Source of the DNA: Eonycteris spelaea
Lineage: Eukaryota > Chordata > Mammalia > Chiroptera > Pteropodidae
Length of the DNA: 64,000 nucleotides
Assembly: GCA_003508835.1 (NCBI GenBank)
Contig: PUFA01000116.1
Location: 3,782,001 to 3,846,000 of the forward strand
Direction of reading: 5' to 3'
Shown: piece by piece, positions 37,876-49,012 of the stretch
Layout of the letters: each line of letters starts with the position of its first letter
Numbering within the stretch: position 1 is the first letter of the stretch
Notes under the pieces: model-generated
What the model saw: only the letters and a program-made list of their open reading frames with translations
Told to the model about the DNA's origin: nothing
The model's database searches: none
Program-made: the position numbers and the translations under genes

Positions 37876-38289
37876 GCAACTCACTGCATGGCAGGACTGA
37901 ATGAACCCAGCCCAAAGTCAGAAATGAAGGAAATGCCACTGATACAATGCATAACGAGCGACATGTCAGTAATGAACAGACCTGCAGCCACACACCCATG
38001 GCCAAGGCGCAGACCACAAGGTGAGAGACGTGTGTGAAGTGACGTGTGCCATTTCCACACACGTAGAAGACAGAGGATGAAGGGGAAAAGCAGCTCTGTG
38101 TTCTGAGATTTCTTTGAGCAGAAGAGAAGTGAAATTCCCTCATTTCAATTAAGTGTTATAGAACTCAATGGTAATTTGTAGCTTTTGTTTTGAGCAATGA
38201 GACTAGGTAAAATATTTTCTGGATTAGAAACTGTTAGAGATCTCCAAAATATTCTGGACCAATAATAAACGTTTTTAACAACTATACAA

Positions 38290-38485
38290 ACCGAATATAC
38301 TGAGCACTTACTATCAAAAAGGAACTATGCTTAGTTAGGATTCATTCTAAACTGATGAGATTGTTAAAAATAATCTCATTTAATAGAAAGGAAGGAGCCT
38401 CAGAGGATTTAAGTGATTTTATCAAAAATGAAATACCTATTGCTAATAACATTCAAATTTGAATCCACATCTTGGTGCAAAATAA
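38290..38485 (-). repeat. MIR SINE
   Basis: 'tactgagcacttactatc', 'aataatctcatttaatag', 'aaggaggagcc'-like core, 'gatttaagtgattttatc' and 'aaatttgaatccaca' follow the reverse MIR order. It is decayed but nearly full length. Confidence 0.6.
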
Positions 38486-39383
38486 GTGTTTCCATTAAAT
38501 ATATTTCTTTGATCCAGTAATATTTGATATTTTAAACAAAAAACACACAAAACCCCAGCATTTGCTTTTCATGTCATGCCACTGGTCAGGTCATGAAACA
38601 TATGTCCCTTCCCACTTTTAAAAATCTGTATCACTGCTTCATTTCAGATAAGTAAGTACTGACCAAGAAAGAAGACCCAGAAATAACATCCATAAGATAA
38701 ACAAAACAGTTTGATACCAACCTAAGAATACACGTGCAGATCCATAAATCTAAAAGGCAGTCCAGAAATGCATCCTATTATGTATCAGGATGTATAAATA
38801 CAGAGGGAATAATAAACTGATGAATAAATGTAAAGGTTAGACAATAATTGCAACTAGGACAACTGAGCTAATTATTTGAGGAGCGATTTTAATCTTCACT
38901 TTGCACAACTGAAGAAAGAAATTTTGATAGATTTAATAATAAATATAACTCATCAAATTAGGAAACACAAAAGAAAGAGAAGTAGATTACTAAATACCCT
39001 TGATAGAAGAAGACTAAGCTTAAACATGAGAGAAATTACAAAGAAAAAAGAGAAACGAATTACATAAAATTGAAATATTTTGTGACCAAAATAGCAAATA
39101 TAAAATTAAAACAAACTATACATTTATTGTAAATATGAAATTATATCCTTTAACATGTTTTTAAATACCTCTTATAACTGTTAGATAAAAATTTCAGTAG
39201 TTACACACAAGATGAATATACAATTTATAAAAGATTAAAAACAAATTTGTCTCACTTAATACCTTCTGCTTTTAAACACAACTCTCCTTACAGTATTCAA
39301 ATGAAGTGAGGGAAAATTAATGATCTTAATGTACTTTATGATTTATATTTATGGTACATATGCGAACACTATCAGAAACACGC

Positions 39384-39411
39384 TCACACACACACACACA
39401 CAACACACACA
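39384..39411. repeat. (CA)n microsatellite
   Basis: CA repeats with one CAA interruption. Confidence 0.9.
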
Positions 39412-39483
39412 AATAATTTTCCATTATAAAGGAACATATAAAATAAGTAACTTCTATTAAAAAACAAAAGTTAAATTACCCAG

Positions 39484-39668
39484 AGCAGCACTCCCCATCC
39501 TTTTTGGCACCAGGAACCAGTGCTCCTATGAGAATCTAATGCCTGATGATCTGAGGCGGAGCTGAAGTGGTGATGCTAGCACTGGGGGCGGATGCAGATG
39601 CAGGTGAAGCTTCTCTCACTCTCCTGCCACTCAGCTCTTGTTGTGAGGCCCAGTCATAGACCCCTGGA
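39484..39668 (-). mobile_element. MER1 (hAT-Charlie) DNA transposon copy
   Basis: 'tttttggcaccaggaacc', 'cctatgagaatctaatgcc', 'tgatgatctgaggcggagct' and 'ccactcagctcttgttg' follow the reverse MER1 consensus. It is non-autonomous and of the same family as 6616-6830 in the opposite orientation. Confidence 0.88.
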
Positions 39669-40291
39669 GCCAGAGTGATCTTATGAACCCATGAAAAATA
39701 TGGTTTTCTAAGGCTTTAAGTGTTTTGGTGGTAATGATAGTTCTGAGTTTATTACAGTCGGTCTCATTGAAGATAAATTTTAATCTTGATGTCTTTGGGA
39801 GGCACATAAATTAAATTCTGTAATTTTAATGGGATAAAGAGATTTTAATCTGTATTGCTTGCCATTTTTTTTAACATCTTTTCCACATTGGGCTTGAGTA
39901 GTAGATCTTACATTCTGATGTAAAGAAGAGCTTAAGGCCAAATTAGGATAATTATTAGAAATTTTCATTTCATTTCCGGATGGAAATACAGCAACTCTAC
40001 ATAAAGACATTCATTTATTGTTAGAATTTTCTTTCTTTGAGTCATTTCTTTGTCACTTTCTTTACCCGGATGTCAGTCATGCAACGTAAGTTAACTAACC
40101 TTCCATCGCCTTAAGAGCACCGCACCTTGGTAAAATTGTCCTTTGACATGTTTGATTGTCCTATGTCTAGACTCCAGTGGTAGCAGCAGGACTGTGCAGG
40201 ACAGGGGGCCAGTTAGGCACTCATGATGTCCAACTGCCCCAGTGAGAGCGTCCAGAGCTCTCCTGAGTCTGTTCTCGGATGACAAGTCAAA
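39669..40291. other. unique stretch
   Basis: Nothing recognisable. Confidence 0.45.
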
Positions 40292-40312
40292 CATGCGCGC
40301 ACGCGCGCACAC

Positions 40313-40346
<34 letters not shown>

Positions 40347-40386
40347 CATGCACACAACACATACACAACACACACACACGCACACG
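40292..40386. repeat. CG/CA alternating tract with Z-DNA potential
   Basis: Begins with alternating purine-pyrimidine 'atgcgcgcacgcgcgcac' and continues as (CA)n with TGCATGCA and ACAACACA interruptions over about 95 bases. Alternating CG/CA of this length is the classic Z-DNA-forming pattern. Open frames across it are low-complexity translations of the repeat. Confidence 0.9.
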
Positions 40387-41694
40387 TCCACTCTTATGAA
40401 ACTAGTAGATACGCAAAAGTTTTTGAATACCAATAAGTAGATGAATGGAATTTCTCACATTTTGCCCTTTTTCCTCGTCAACTCGTGAACTATGTAAGTC
40501 GTCCCCTTATTTTACGAGACATACCTATTAAGAGAGGAAACTGCAACAGAAAACATGAAAGCAAAGCAGGGCTGAAGTGAAAAGGGGCAACAGGATCACA
40601 CAGATTAAATGTTGTGTGGCGTTACCTTCGAGGAAGGCCATTTTTCCCAAATGTTAAATAATCATTTAAAACATGGTTAAAGAAAGCATTACAAACACTT
40701 CTTATTTACTTTTAGTCACACAGGATGCTCTTCTTACATTTAAAAGCGATGACAGAGAATTCCCTTAATTTTTGCATACGAAAAGTGTGTTTTGAAATTA
40801 AAAATATTAAAAATGTCCAAACAATAATGTATTAATAAATGTAAAATGTAAAAGCTGAACTGGTTAGCCATTGACTGGTAGAGAGTGATAAATACATGTT
40901 TAGTTACTGTGATGAATTTAATTTTTTAAGAAAAGGACACTTTCTTTAAGTACTGCTTCAACATAATTTTCCCTAAGTCCTATATTTTTAAATGATGGAG
41001 TCAAATTTAAAATTACAGTTTTAAATTTTAAAGAGGTCATGGAACTCTTATGAGAGTGATAAACTGACTTTAGGTTCTGACTGCTTGAAAGCATGTTATG
41101 TCTTACTACATAAGGAAAAAACATGGACTGTGATTATATACTGTAAATCAAAAAGATCTTATAATTTCCTCCAAAATTTGGAAACAGAAAGGTTATCTTT
41201 CGAAAAAATGTCACGTTAATATCTTCGGTATCTTTATGATGTAAATTATTGTATCTCCTGAATTGTCTTTAAGTTAGTGTAGTGAAAAGTCCAACTAGTT
41301 TTCAAGATATTTAGTGACTGGAGGAAAGAAAATTTTACTACTGAGCGAACAGTCAATGCTTGTGTGTGTGTATTTTCCTAAACACAATAATCACTGTTGG
41401 TTGGATAAATAGAGCTTATTTTTATGTGACAGCCTAAGTAAAATAATTAAATCCTTGTGAATGTAAATTCTTATTTTCATAAGAGAACAGGCATGCATGA
41501 AAATTTTGTTTCTTTAAACACACCTAATTTTGATAGATTAAAGAGACAGCAGTAAAAGTTTAAAGCCTATGTATATATTTAAATGTCTTGTCTCCCAACA
41601 TTGTTTTCATACTCAAGCCATATGCAAATAGGAAACATAAGTTTTAAAATCCTCAATTTTATGGACAAGCCACTTGGTACAGTGTTAAATGCCT
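40387..41694. other. AT-rich unique stretch
   Basis: No recognised element. Confidence 0.45.
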
Positions 41695-41830
41695 TTTGTT
41701 CAAATCCTGTAATTTCAGTTTCCTCATCCTTAATTCAAGAAATATCTGCTCTGTCTATATCCTAAGGTTATTATGAGATAATGAAATAATATACATATTT
41801 TAATGTACATAAATATAAGGCATTATTAAT
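41695..41830 (+). repeat. MIR SINE 3' part
   Basis: 'tttcagtttcctcatcctta', 'ctatatcctaaggttattat', 'gagataatgaaataatatac' and 'tgtacataaatataagg' follow the forward MIR second half (CTCAGTTTCCTCATCTG ... CCTCATAGGGTTGTTGTGAGGATTAAATGAG). Confidence 0.65.
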
Positions 41831-42237
41831 GAATTATTAATCGATGCATATGGTTATGCATAGTATTTCTCATTAGAGGACGAGTTCTTCCCTGAAAAAT
41901 GACTCATTAAGCCTTTATTTCAAGGTAATTGATTTTTCTGTATTATTCCCAGCTTTTATTTATTCATTTATGACTTATAGCCCACTTTACTCCTTCAAAG
42001 GCTTAATGTAGTTTACAATGTTCAATGCATATAAAACAGAACAAGAAATAAAATGTAGATAAAATTCTACTTTAAGTAAGATATAGATGCATTCTCATCT
42101 AGATATTCTAGGAAAATACATTTCTGTAACTGAGCACAGATTTAGGCCAAAGCGTACTGGAAGTCAAGGGAAAATGTAGAACCTAATAGTCAATACAGTT
42201 TACATCTTTAAAAGAACTAAAACTACCAAGAGAAATG

Positions 42238-42275
42238 CATAGTAGGTGCTCAATAAACATTTATTAAAAATGGCT
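42238..42275 (+). repeat. L2/MIR 3' end scrap
   Basis: 'catagtaggtgctcaataaa' then 'catttatta' is the ending shared by L2 and some MIRs. No body is preserved upstream. Confidence 0.5.
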
Positions 42276-42359
42276 AAATAAGGAAGTTAACCTGGAAAGA
42301 TATTCTACTTTATCTCATGTCTCCTGACATTAAATAGTAGATATAAAATGTCATGTTAA

Positions 42360-42490
42360 TTTTTTAAATTAAATTATTGGGTAACATTGGTTAATAAAAT
42401 TATATAAGTTGTAAGTGTATAATTCTATATCATCTGTATATTTCATTCTGTGTTCATCACCCAAAGTCAAATCTTTCATCACTATATATT
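42360..42490 (-). mobile_element. L1 LINE 3' end, reverse orientation
   Basis: 'aaattattgggtaacattgg', 'ttaataaaattatataag' and 'gttcatcacccaaagtc' are the reverse of the lineage-specific L1 3' terminus. It is 5'-truncated to about 130 bases. Confidence 0.85.
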
Positions 42491-42773
42491 ATTATATAAA
42501 GTTCATTGGGTGACATAATTGTTACTCTACAGACTTTATAAAACCTTCTGATGTGCATTTGATACTTCCCCTTCATAAATTCAATTAAGTCATAATGCAA
42601 TAAAGGCATTTCTAAAAGGATTTCTATAATGTTTTAGTTTTTAAAACACTGATTTCCGTGAATCAAATGTAATGAACTTAGAGGAAAGGTTAATTAATGT
42701 TTCTGAGACATGCTGCATCTCATTTTGGCAAATGTTTGTAAATATTCAGATTTAATTGTGATTTTGTTTCCAG

Positions 42774-42827
42774 TGCCTGCTGGATGATATTAACCAGCTG
42801 ATTCATGAACTGCTCACCAATTTGACT
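42774..42827 (+). other. candidate 54-nt exon (ab initio)
   Basis: The segment is preceded by a pyrimidine-rich stretch ending 'gattttgtttccag', a strong 3' splice site, and followed by 'gtaaga', a strong 5' splice site. It is 54 nt, a multiple of three. Only one of its three frames is open, coding for 18 residues (CLLDDINQLIHELLTNLT), amphipathic and helix-like; the other two contain stops. I do not recognise the peptide. Nothing else in the neighbourhood looks coding, so it is either a small exon of a large or non-coding gene, or a chance arrangement. Confidence 0.3.
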
Positions 42828-44639
42828 GTAAGACACATGTCATATCTAACAATGTTGACTTGAAAATTGGGAATCTGACCTGAAATCTTGCTCACAAGAA
42901 GACTGCAGAGCACAGATGGAAGCTGGAAGGAAGTCTGATGACTGGAAGTCTACGGCTTCTACACACAATGTTGGCACTGAAGGAAATCTCGAGGTCATCC
43001 CACTGGTGACAATTTCATTTTTAACTTGGGAAAACTGTGCCTAAGGGTTGACTGTGACTCTTTCAAGGTCCTATAGCTGATCATCCTTCTTGGGAAACTA
43101 TTGTTATTTTAATAATTAATTTGGTTGTGGAATGGACTTTGCTTTTTATCCACTAAATGTTGGAAATCAGCAGAAAATGAGAAAGAATTTCGAATTGAAA
43201 ATGGGTCACCAAGAGAACTATTATCTATTTACGCGCAAGACTGGTGATGCAGAAAAAGAAAACCAAGGGGAAAATGCCATTGGAACCAAAGAATAGAATG
43301 CAGAATTTAAAAATACCTGTATTGCAGCATTAGTAATTTAAATCGAATCATTGTTGCTACTCTCAGAATTTTGTGAACTTGTTTGTTTCTAAGTTATTCT
43401 AAGTATCTATCGACTCTAAATCTAGAACCTTTTCCTGCCTTAGCATCATATTCTCAAAATTCTTCCCAATGCTCAAATTGCATTTCTTCAGTAGCAGGTT
43501 CTAACCATATGGCCCTTCACTTCTCACAATGGAAAGTAAGAATTGCTTATTGCCAATCAGCTAATGCCTTTTCTGTAACTGCAGAACATTTTGTGTGCCT
43601 TTCAAACAATGGTTTTCTTTTCAATCCTCTTAATTTTTAAAATCTCTCATTTTGTTCTCTGCTGTCCAACCTTCGGACACTTATGCTGCTGTCATTCTGT
43701 CATCAAGCTCTTCACACGGCCCTTAAGTTTTTGATACTTAATTAGAACAGGCGTTTTCATGACTGTAAAACTGTGTGTACTAACATCTAACTGTTCTGTT
43801 AACTCACTTAAAAATCATACATTTAAAAAAACGACCTTCATTCTTTACTCCTAAAGATGATGAAATGCATTCTCAATTCTTAATGGAGGAAACAGCTTTC
43901 TGAAAATATTTTTTGCAGAAAATAAATATTTACCTTAAGTATCAGAATTGATCCCCTTTACAACACTATCAAGGGTCTTAATCGTGCCAGAGTAGGTTCT
44001 GGGGGAATGTGAGAATATAGAAATTTTATATTTCTTTCCTTTTGTGTTTCAACATTGGAAGTAAAAACCAGTATATACAATCTCCCTTTGTGGACAAAGA
44101 CAGACATTTAAATATGAAACTGTAATTGACTTATACTGCTTTGTAGAGTAACACTGTTTTCCCTCAGTATCTAGAATCTCAAAGGATGTTCATTCCTCAG
44201 AGAAGTTCATACACTTTTATGATCAAATAAATTTGAAAAATTCTGGTTTAAAGAGAGATCGGTAAATATGGGTCATCTCAGAGCCTTTAATATGTTAATG
44301 TGTTTTGTGAATCACCAAAAGGTTTTAAGTTGCCCTAATATTGCTATTTCTTAAATACATTTCACCTCGGAACTTCCTGGCCCTAATTCTCTCTGGGAAG
44401 TGCTTTAGCAGAAGCTACTGCAGACATGTGTTAGGACTGCAAGAATAATTACCCTTTAATTTTGTTCAAGTGCACGACCTTCGTTCATATGTAAAGATCA
44501 CAAAACTTATGAATTGCTCCAAAACACTTAAAGTGCAAAGTATGCCAGATTTCATTATTTTTTTTTCTAAATCAGAATAATTGGTCCAATTAATTGTCTA
44601 AAATACAGAAACGAATGCAGTCCTGAGCTGTTGCCCACA
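42828..44639. other. unique stretch
   Basis: No named repeat. 44180-44340 and 44400-44600 look complex and non-repetitive. Confidence 0.45.
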
Positions 44640-44835
44640 CCTAACACTCAGCCCCGAAACATGAACCATCTGTCGACTCCCTGCCAAGCAAGGTATCTCA
44701 GATCTCCTTCCGGAGGTGAAGACAGACACTCTCAGAGTGAAATCAGCAAGAGACTGATCACTTTATTCATAACGTACAATCTTATTAATAAAACAATCTA
44801 CCGCGGGGGTGGCTGACACAGAGTTTGGTGTATGT
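44640..44835 (-). repeat. possible LTR-like fragment
   Basis: Read on the reverse strand, an AATAAA at about 44770 is followed by 'gtgatcagtctcttgctg', 'tttcactctgagagtgtc' and 'gataccttgcttggcag', which resembles the R-U5 end of a retroviral LTR. No paired LTR, primer site or internal genes are seen. The call rests on the general pattern, not on a family I can name. Confidence 0.25.
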
Positions 44836-47800
44836 ACCTCAGACTCACGACACCAAATGCTCAGAAGATTCTAGTTCTCCGAAGAAGGAAATGTTTGATT
44901 AATTTGCTATTCTCGCTGGCTAAATACAAGATTGATAATAACCCTGCATTTGATCTCATAAAAGAGAACTTTAACATCAGAAAAGTCAGAGAGACATAAC
45001 CCAGCTTTTGTTTTCTGTTTTGTATGCGGCAAAATCTATCATGATATCTATTTTTTTTATTATTATTTAAAGAAAGATAAAAGAAACAAAAGTATTAAAA
45101 TATAACTGTAGCATTCCCATTTCGGTTTGGTAAAATAATGAATTAAAAGAATAAAATCTCATTAAAGTCTTTAAAAAACTTTAAAACACTCAAATTGCAA
45201 AGTACTTTGAGCACTTTGATAAGTTGTCTCTGTAAAATAGAACTCATTTATTTAAAAAATATAAGTAGCCTTCCATATAAATGCTTTTTCACTCAAATTT
45301 TCCACTGTAAACACAACATTAATAAATATTATTCATTGTTTCAATTTATAATAGATAAAAATAAAGAAGTCTCAATTTTTTTTAAAAAGCACTTAATTTC
45401 ATCTGAGGAATTATCCTGGTCATTTTGACTCCTAATTCTTCTTTATTTTCAGTGAATAAATGAGCAATTTTAAGAATAAAAAATGAGGCCATGACTAATT
45501 TAAAAGAAGTGCCATGTTGTTCGACACACATCAGGCGGCAATATTATTTTGTGAGATGGATGCTATAAAGGGACATAGTATATGTGGACTGAATTTTGAG
45601 TTTAGGCAAATACAGAGTTCCAGGACTAGTGACATTTTACGAATTACACCAAATATAAAAGCAGAGGGAATGACACTTGATTTATTTTTAAATATATACA
45701 CATACATATATTTTCATATGAACGGTGATAATTGATAAAAATTAATATGTCAATAATTGACTATAGAAGAAGCTGACCCAGTAAAGCCTCTGTTGATTTT
45801 ATTTTAAAAAGAAGGTAAAAACAACAGAAGGAAGAATAACTTACTCTGCTTATAATAGAACTGTTACATTGTCTTTCTGTACCCACAAATGTTGACAGGG
45901 TCCTACACTCCTGACTTCTGACTCGCTGAGGGCTTTCTCATGCAGCCATGCTCTGTTGACCTGAAAACATCATGGCTGGAGGATGCAGGAAAGATAACGG
46001 CCCCTGGGAGCACCAGTAACTACTGCGAGTAAGGTATGAATACCCCAGATCCCTCATGTCCCAGAAGTAGCTCTGACACGAGGGTCTCACACCAGTTTCC
46101 AGTTTCCCAGTGTGATTAAGGTACAGGCACCTACAGTGATTACTGGCTTGATGAGGCTTTGCTGGCTGCCTTCCATTTCCTATCTCCTACCTCCACTCCC
46201 TGCCACATGAATTTCTGGGCCTAGGATGCCTGTCTCACAGCCGCTTCTGGGAGAACCAAAGGAAGGCTTAACTCGAAGGCAACACAAATAGCAAGTCAGT
46301 GGGCACACGCTCAGTGTCAGGCACCGCAGCAGAGGGTAACGGAGAACATAGAGACAGCCTCTCACTTGGCCCCGTCCCTACCTCAACCTACAGCTCTGAC
46401 ACTCCCCTCCCATAAAAAAGGTGGGAAGAATAAATGAAATGACCTTCGTTCGCACCCTTTTTTCTCTCGCCTCTTTTATAGTTTTGATATCTGACTTAAG
46501 TCAGATTTTCCACCTATCGCCATTTCAATGCATCTAAGTGAAATGCGTCCTTTTTCTCTTCCCTACTCAAATTCCTGCTTCTTCTCCCCCCTCCGCCCTA
46601 CAAACAGACCGTACGGAGGGAGGGCCATACTTTGGCCCAGGCTTCTGCAAATGCTTAACTGTATACAGATCCAGCTTCCCAAGGAATAAATATAATTCTT
46701 AACCAATTCCGATATTACTCAAAGATATGCTGAATATGAAATCAGGCAGGACAATTGAATCCTCTCAAATCTGGTGCTAAAATACTCAGAGTTTCTTTAA
46801 TTTTTTTTTTTTTTTTTACTATACACGGAAGTGCTACATGCTAATGCTTCCAGTGTATACATCTAATCAGTATTTCCCGAGACTAGTGTACATTGAAGTG
46901 TGAGTTCCCGATTCTTGCAGACCTTAAAAAGAGCACAGAATACACCCTGGAGAGGCTTCTGTTTCTTATTTAGTGAACCGCTGTAGCTTTACCATGTTTC
47001 AGATGGACACCAGGCTTGAGATAAGACTTGAAAAGTCACTGGCTAGTTATAAGTTTAAATTGCTTTTGAGGTAAATAGTTTTCTGACTATTGTTGCCATC
47101 TGAGAACTGAAGTCAAAGATCTACCTTTTATGAAAGAGACAAATCTCTGATAAAGTCAGGTAAACTGAAAAAAAAAACTTCTCTTGGACCAATTTTTAAT
47201 TTAACATTTTTCTGTGTTAGTGTCTACAACATTTCATTACATTGATTTGATAGGATTTTTTTTTTTTAGAACTGTTTGAGCGGTGATTCAGGATTGCATA
47301 CTCTAATACGTGTAGATTAAATTCTATAACGCACAACCCTCACACTGATTACATTTTTATCATTAGGTAACAGAGTGAGGGATAATGCGGTTAATTAGGC
47401 TCTTATCTGTCTGTCTAATGGACTCTAAAAACTAAGGTAGCAAAAATAGTGCTTTCTGTATTCTCTCCTGTACCCAAAACACATTCTTACAGTGCCAGTC
47501 ACGTAACAGGTGCAAGAGAAGTAAGTTTTTGACCGCATGTATCAATAAATGCATAGAGTCATTAGGAAGATGGAATAGTTGTCAAACAAGATTATGCCTT
47601 GATTTGAAATACTGGAATAAATAATGCAGAATGAGAGGTGTTCATTCAGTAGCAGAAACCTAGAAACAACAGATTCTTACTGGCAAATATCAGATATCTA
47701 GTCTTGCTTCAAAAGATGAGGGGTTCTGGCCCAAAGACTCAAGAATCTTTTAGGAGGTGTATTCCTACAGGTAGATGAAAAAATAATAGTTGAACTACAC

Positions 47801-48821
47801 ACATTTCCCAATTTAAAATTCATCAAACAATCTTCAGATTTTCATCTAGTTTTCTATTTACTTTTCCCTGGGGGTGGGGGGTGGGGTGTACAAGTCACGC
47901 AAAAATGTGGGCTGAGAGCACTTTTTATTGTAAATTGATAATTCATCTTTTTCTTTTACATATTGAGGCTCTTACCTTGGATCTTATGAGTCCCAGCTAA
48001 ATGTTTCTAGTATTAAACTAATGCTTTTTCTGAATAAGTTCTTCCCATTCTGCATGAATGGAAAAGAAAACATGAAGAATGCTTAGCCTAAAGGTGTGTG
48101 ATACCTGTTCAGCCTCTTGCAGGAAGTATAAGAGGCCATGATATGCACTGCCCAATGCCACCCTTCACTCTGTCCCCACACGCACTTTGTCAAAGCAATT
48201 ACAGCTTGCGATGTAGTTTAGTAGAAATAGCTTCACTCAAATGGTTACCCACTTACTAATTAAACTTATCTAGAGTTGAGGGGTTCAACTAAGACACAAA
48301 GAAAGAATCATTTAGCTGGTAGTAGGATCTGTAGACCAAGTGCCATAATTTCCATTGACGACACTGTAATTTGCTTATATTTTGTGTTCACTTTCTACAT
48401 TCATATATGTGTATCTTGTCCTTTCTCTAAGCAGCAGATATGTGTTACTAAGATATTATAAGTGAGCAGATGTTTAAGGCTAAAAAAATGTTAAAAGAAG
48501 ATGGGGTGACTGGTTGCTAAAAGCAGGATGGTAATACAGAGGTTAAGCAGAACGAGCCACAATAATAACGGAAAACAGGTTCTTTCCTGTGGCTTACCCA
48601 GAAGATTTGATGACTATCATGATTTAGTTTTACCTAGTTTTTGAACTGAGATCTAGATGTACTTTATTTTTTGGTTTGTTTTGTTTCCCTAAATTCCTGC
48701 CGCAGGGTCAGAATTCCTAGCTTCCTTAATCCGTATGTATCCTCGAAATAAATTCCCCATTACTTGACATGCCCTCAGTGAATCTATATTTCCTGCCATT
48801 GTAAGAGCTAAAAAGACCCAC
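44836..48821. other. mostly unique stretch
   Basis: Contains an 18-bp perfect palindrome at 46489-46506, a T run at 46801, a G-rich run at 47870-47887 and a possible L2/MIR scrap at 47490-47555 ('agtgccagtcacgtaacagg'). No gene is recognised. Confidence 0.45.
46489..46506. repeat. 18-bp perfect palindrome
   Basis: The sequence atctgacttaagtcagat equals its own reverse complement. It could serve as a dimeric factor site, but nothing else supports that. Confidence 0.85.
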
Positions 48822-49012
48822 TAGATGCCTATTATTGGACGCCCATAATGTTCCAGGCATCCTCTGAGGATCTTTAAAATACATTAAATATATTAAAATA
48901 TATTAACTTATTTAGTCTTCACAGCTACATTGCCTGATGAAAACTGCTTTATACAGCTTGTCCATATTTGTACGGATAACAAGGAGTGGAGGAGGCATTC
49001 AAATCTACGGTG
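48822..49012 (-). repeat. MIR SINE
   Basis: 'taatgttccaggcatcct', 'tattaacttatttagtcttc', 'acagctacattgcctgatg' and 'gaggaggcattcaaatct' keep the reverse MIR order. A short AT duplication lies at 48890-48905. Confidence 0.6.

Noticed and set aside
40091..40436. Open frames of 64-94 codons across the CG/CA tract
   Set aside because: They are translations of a microsatellite (repeated VCVC or HTHT) and have no independent coding evidence.
44180..44340. Possible small DNA transposon
   Set aside because: The text has a faint MER look, but no terminal inverted repeats or known landmarks were found.
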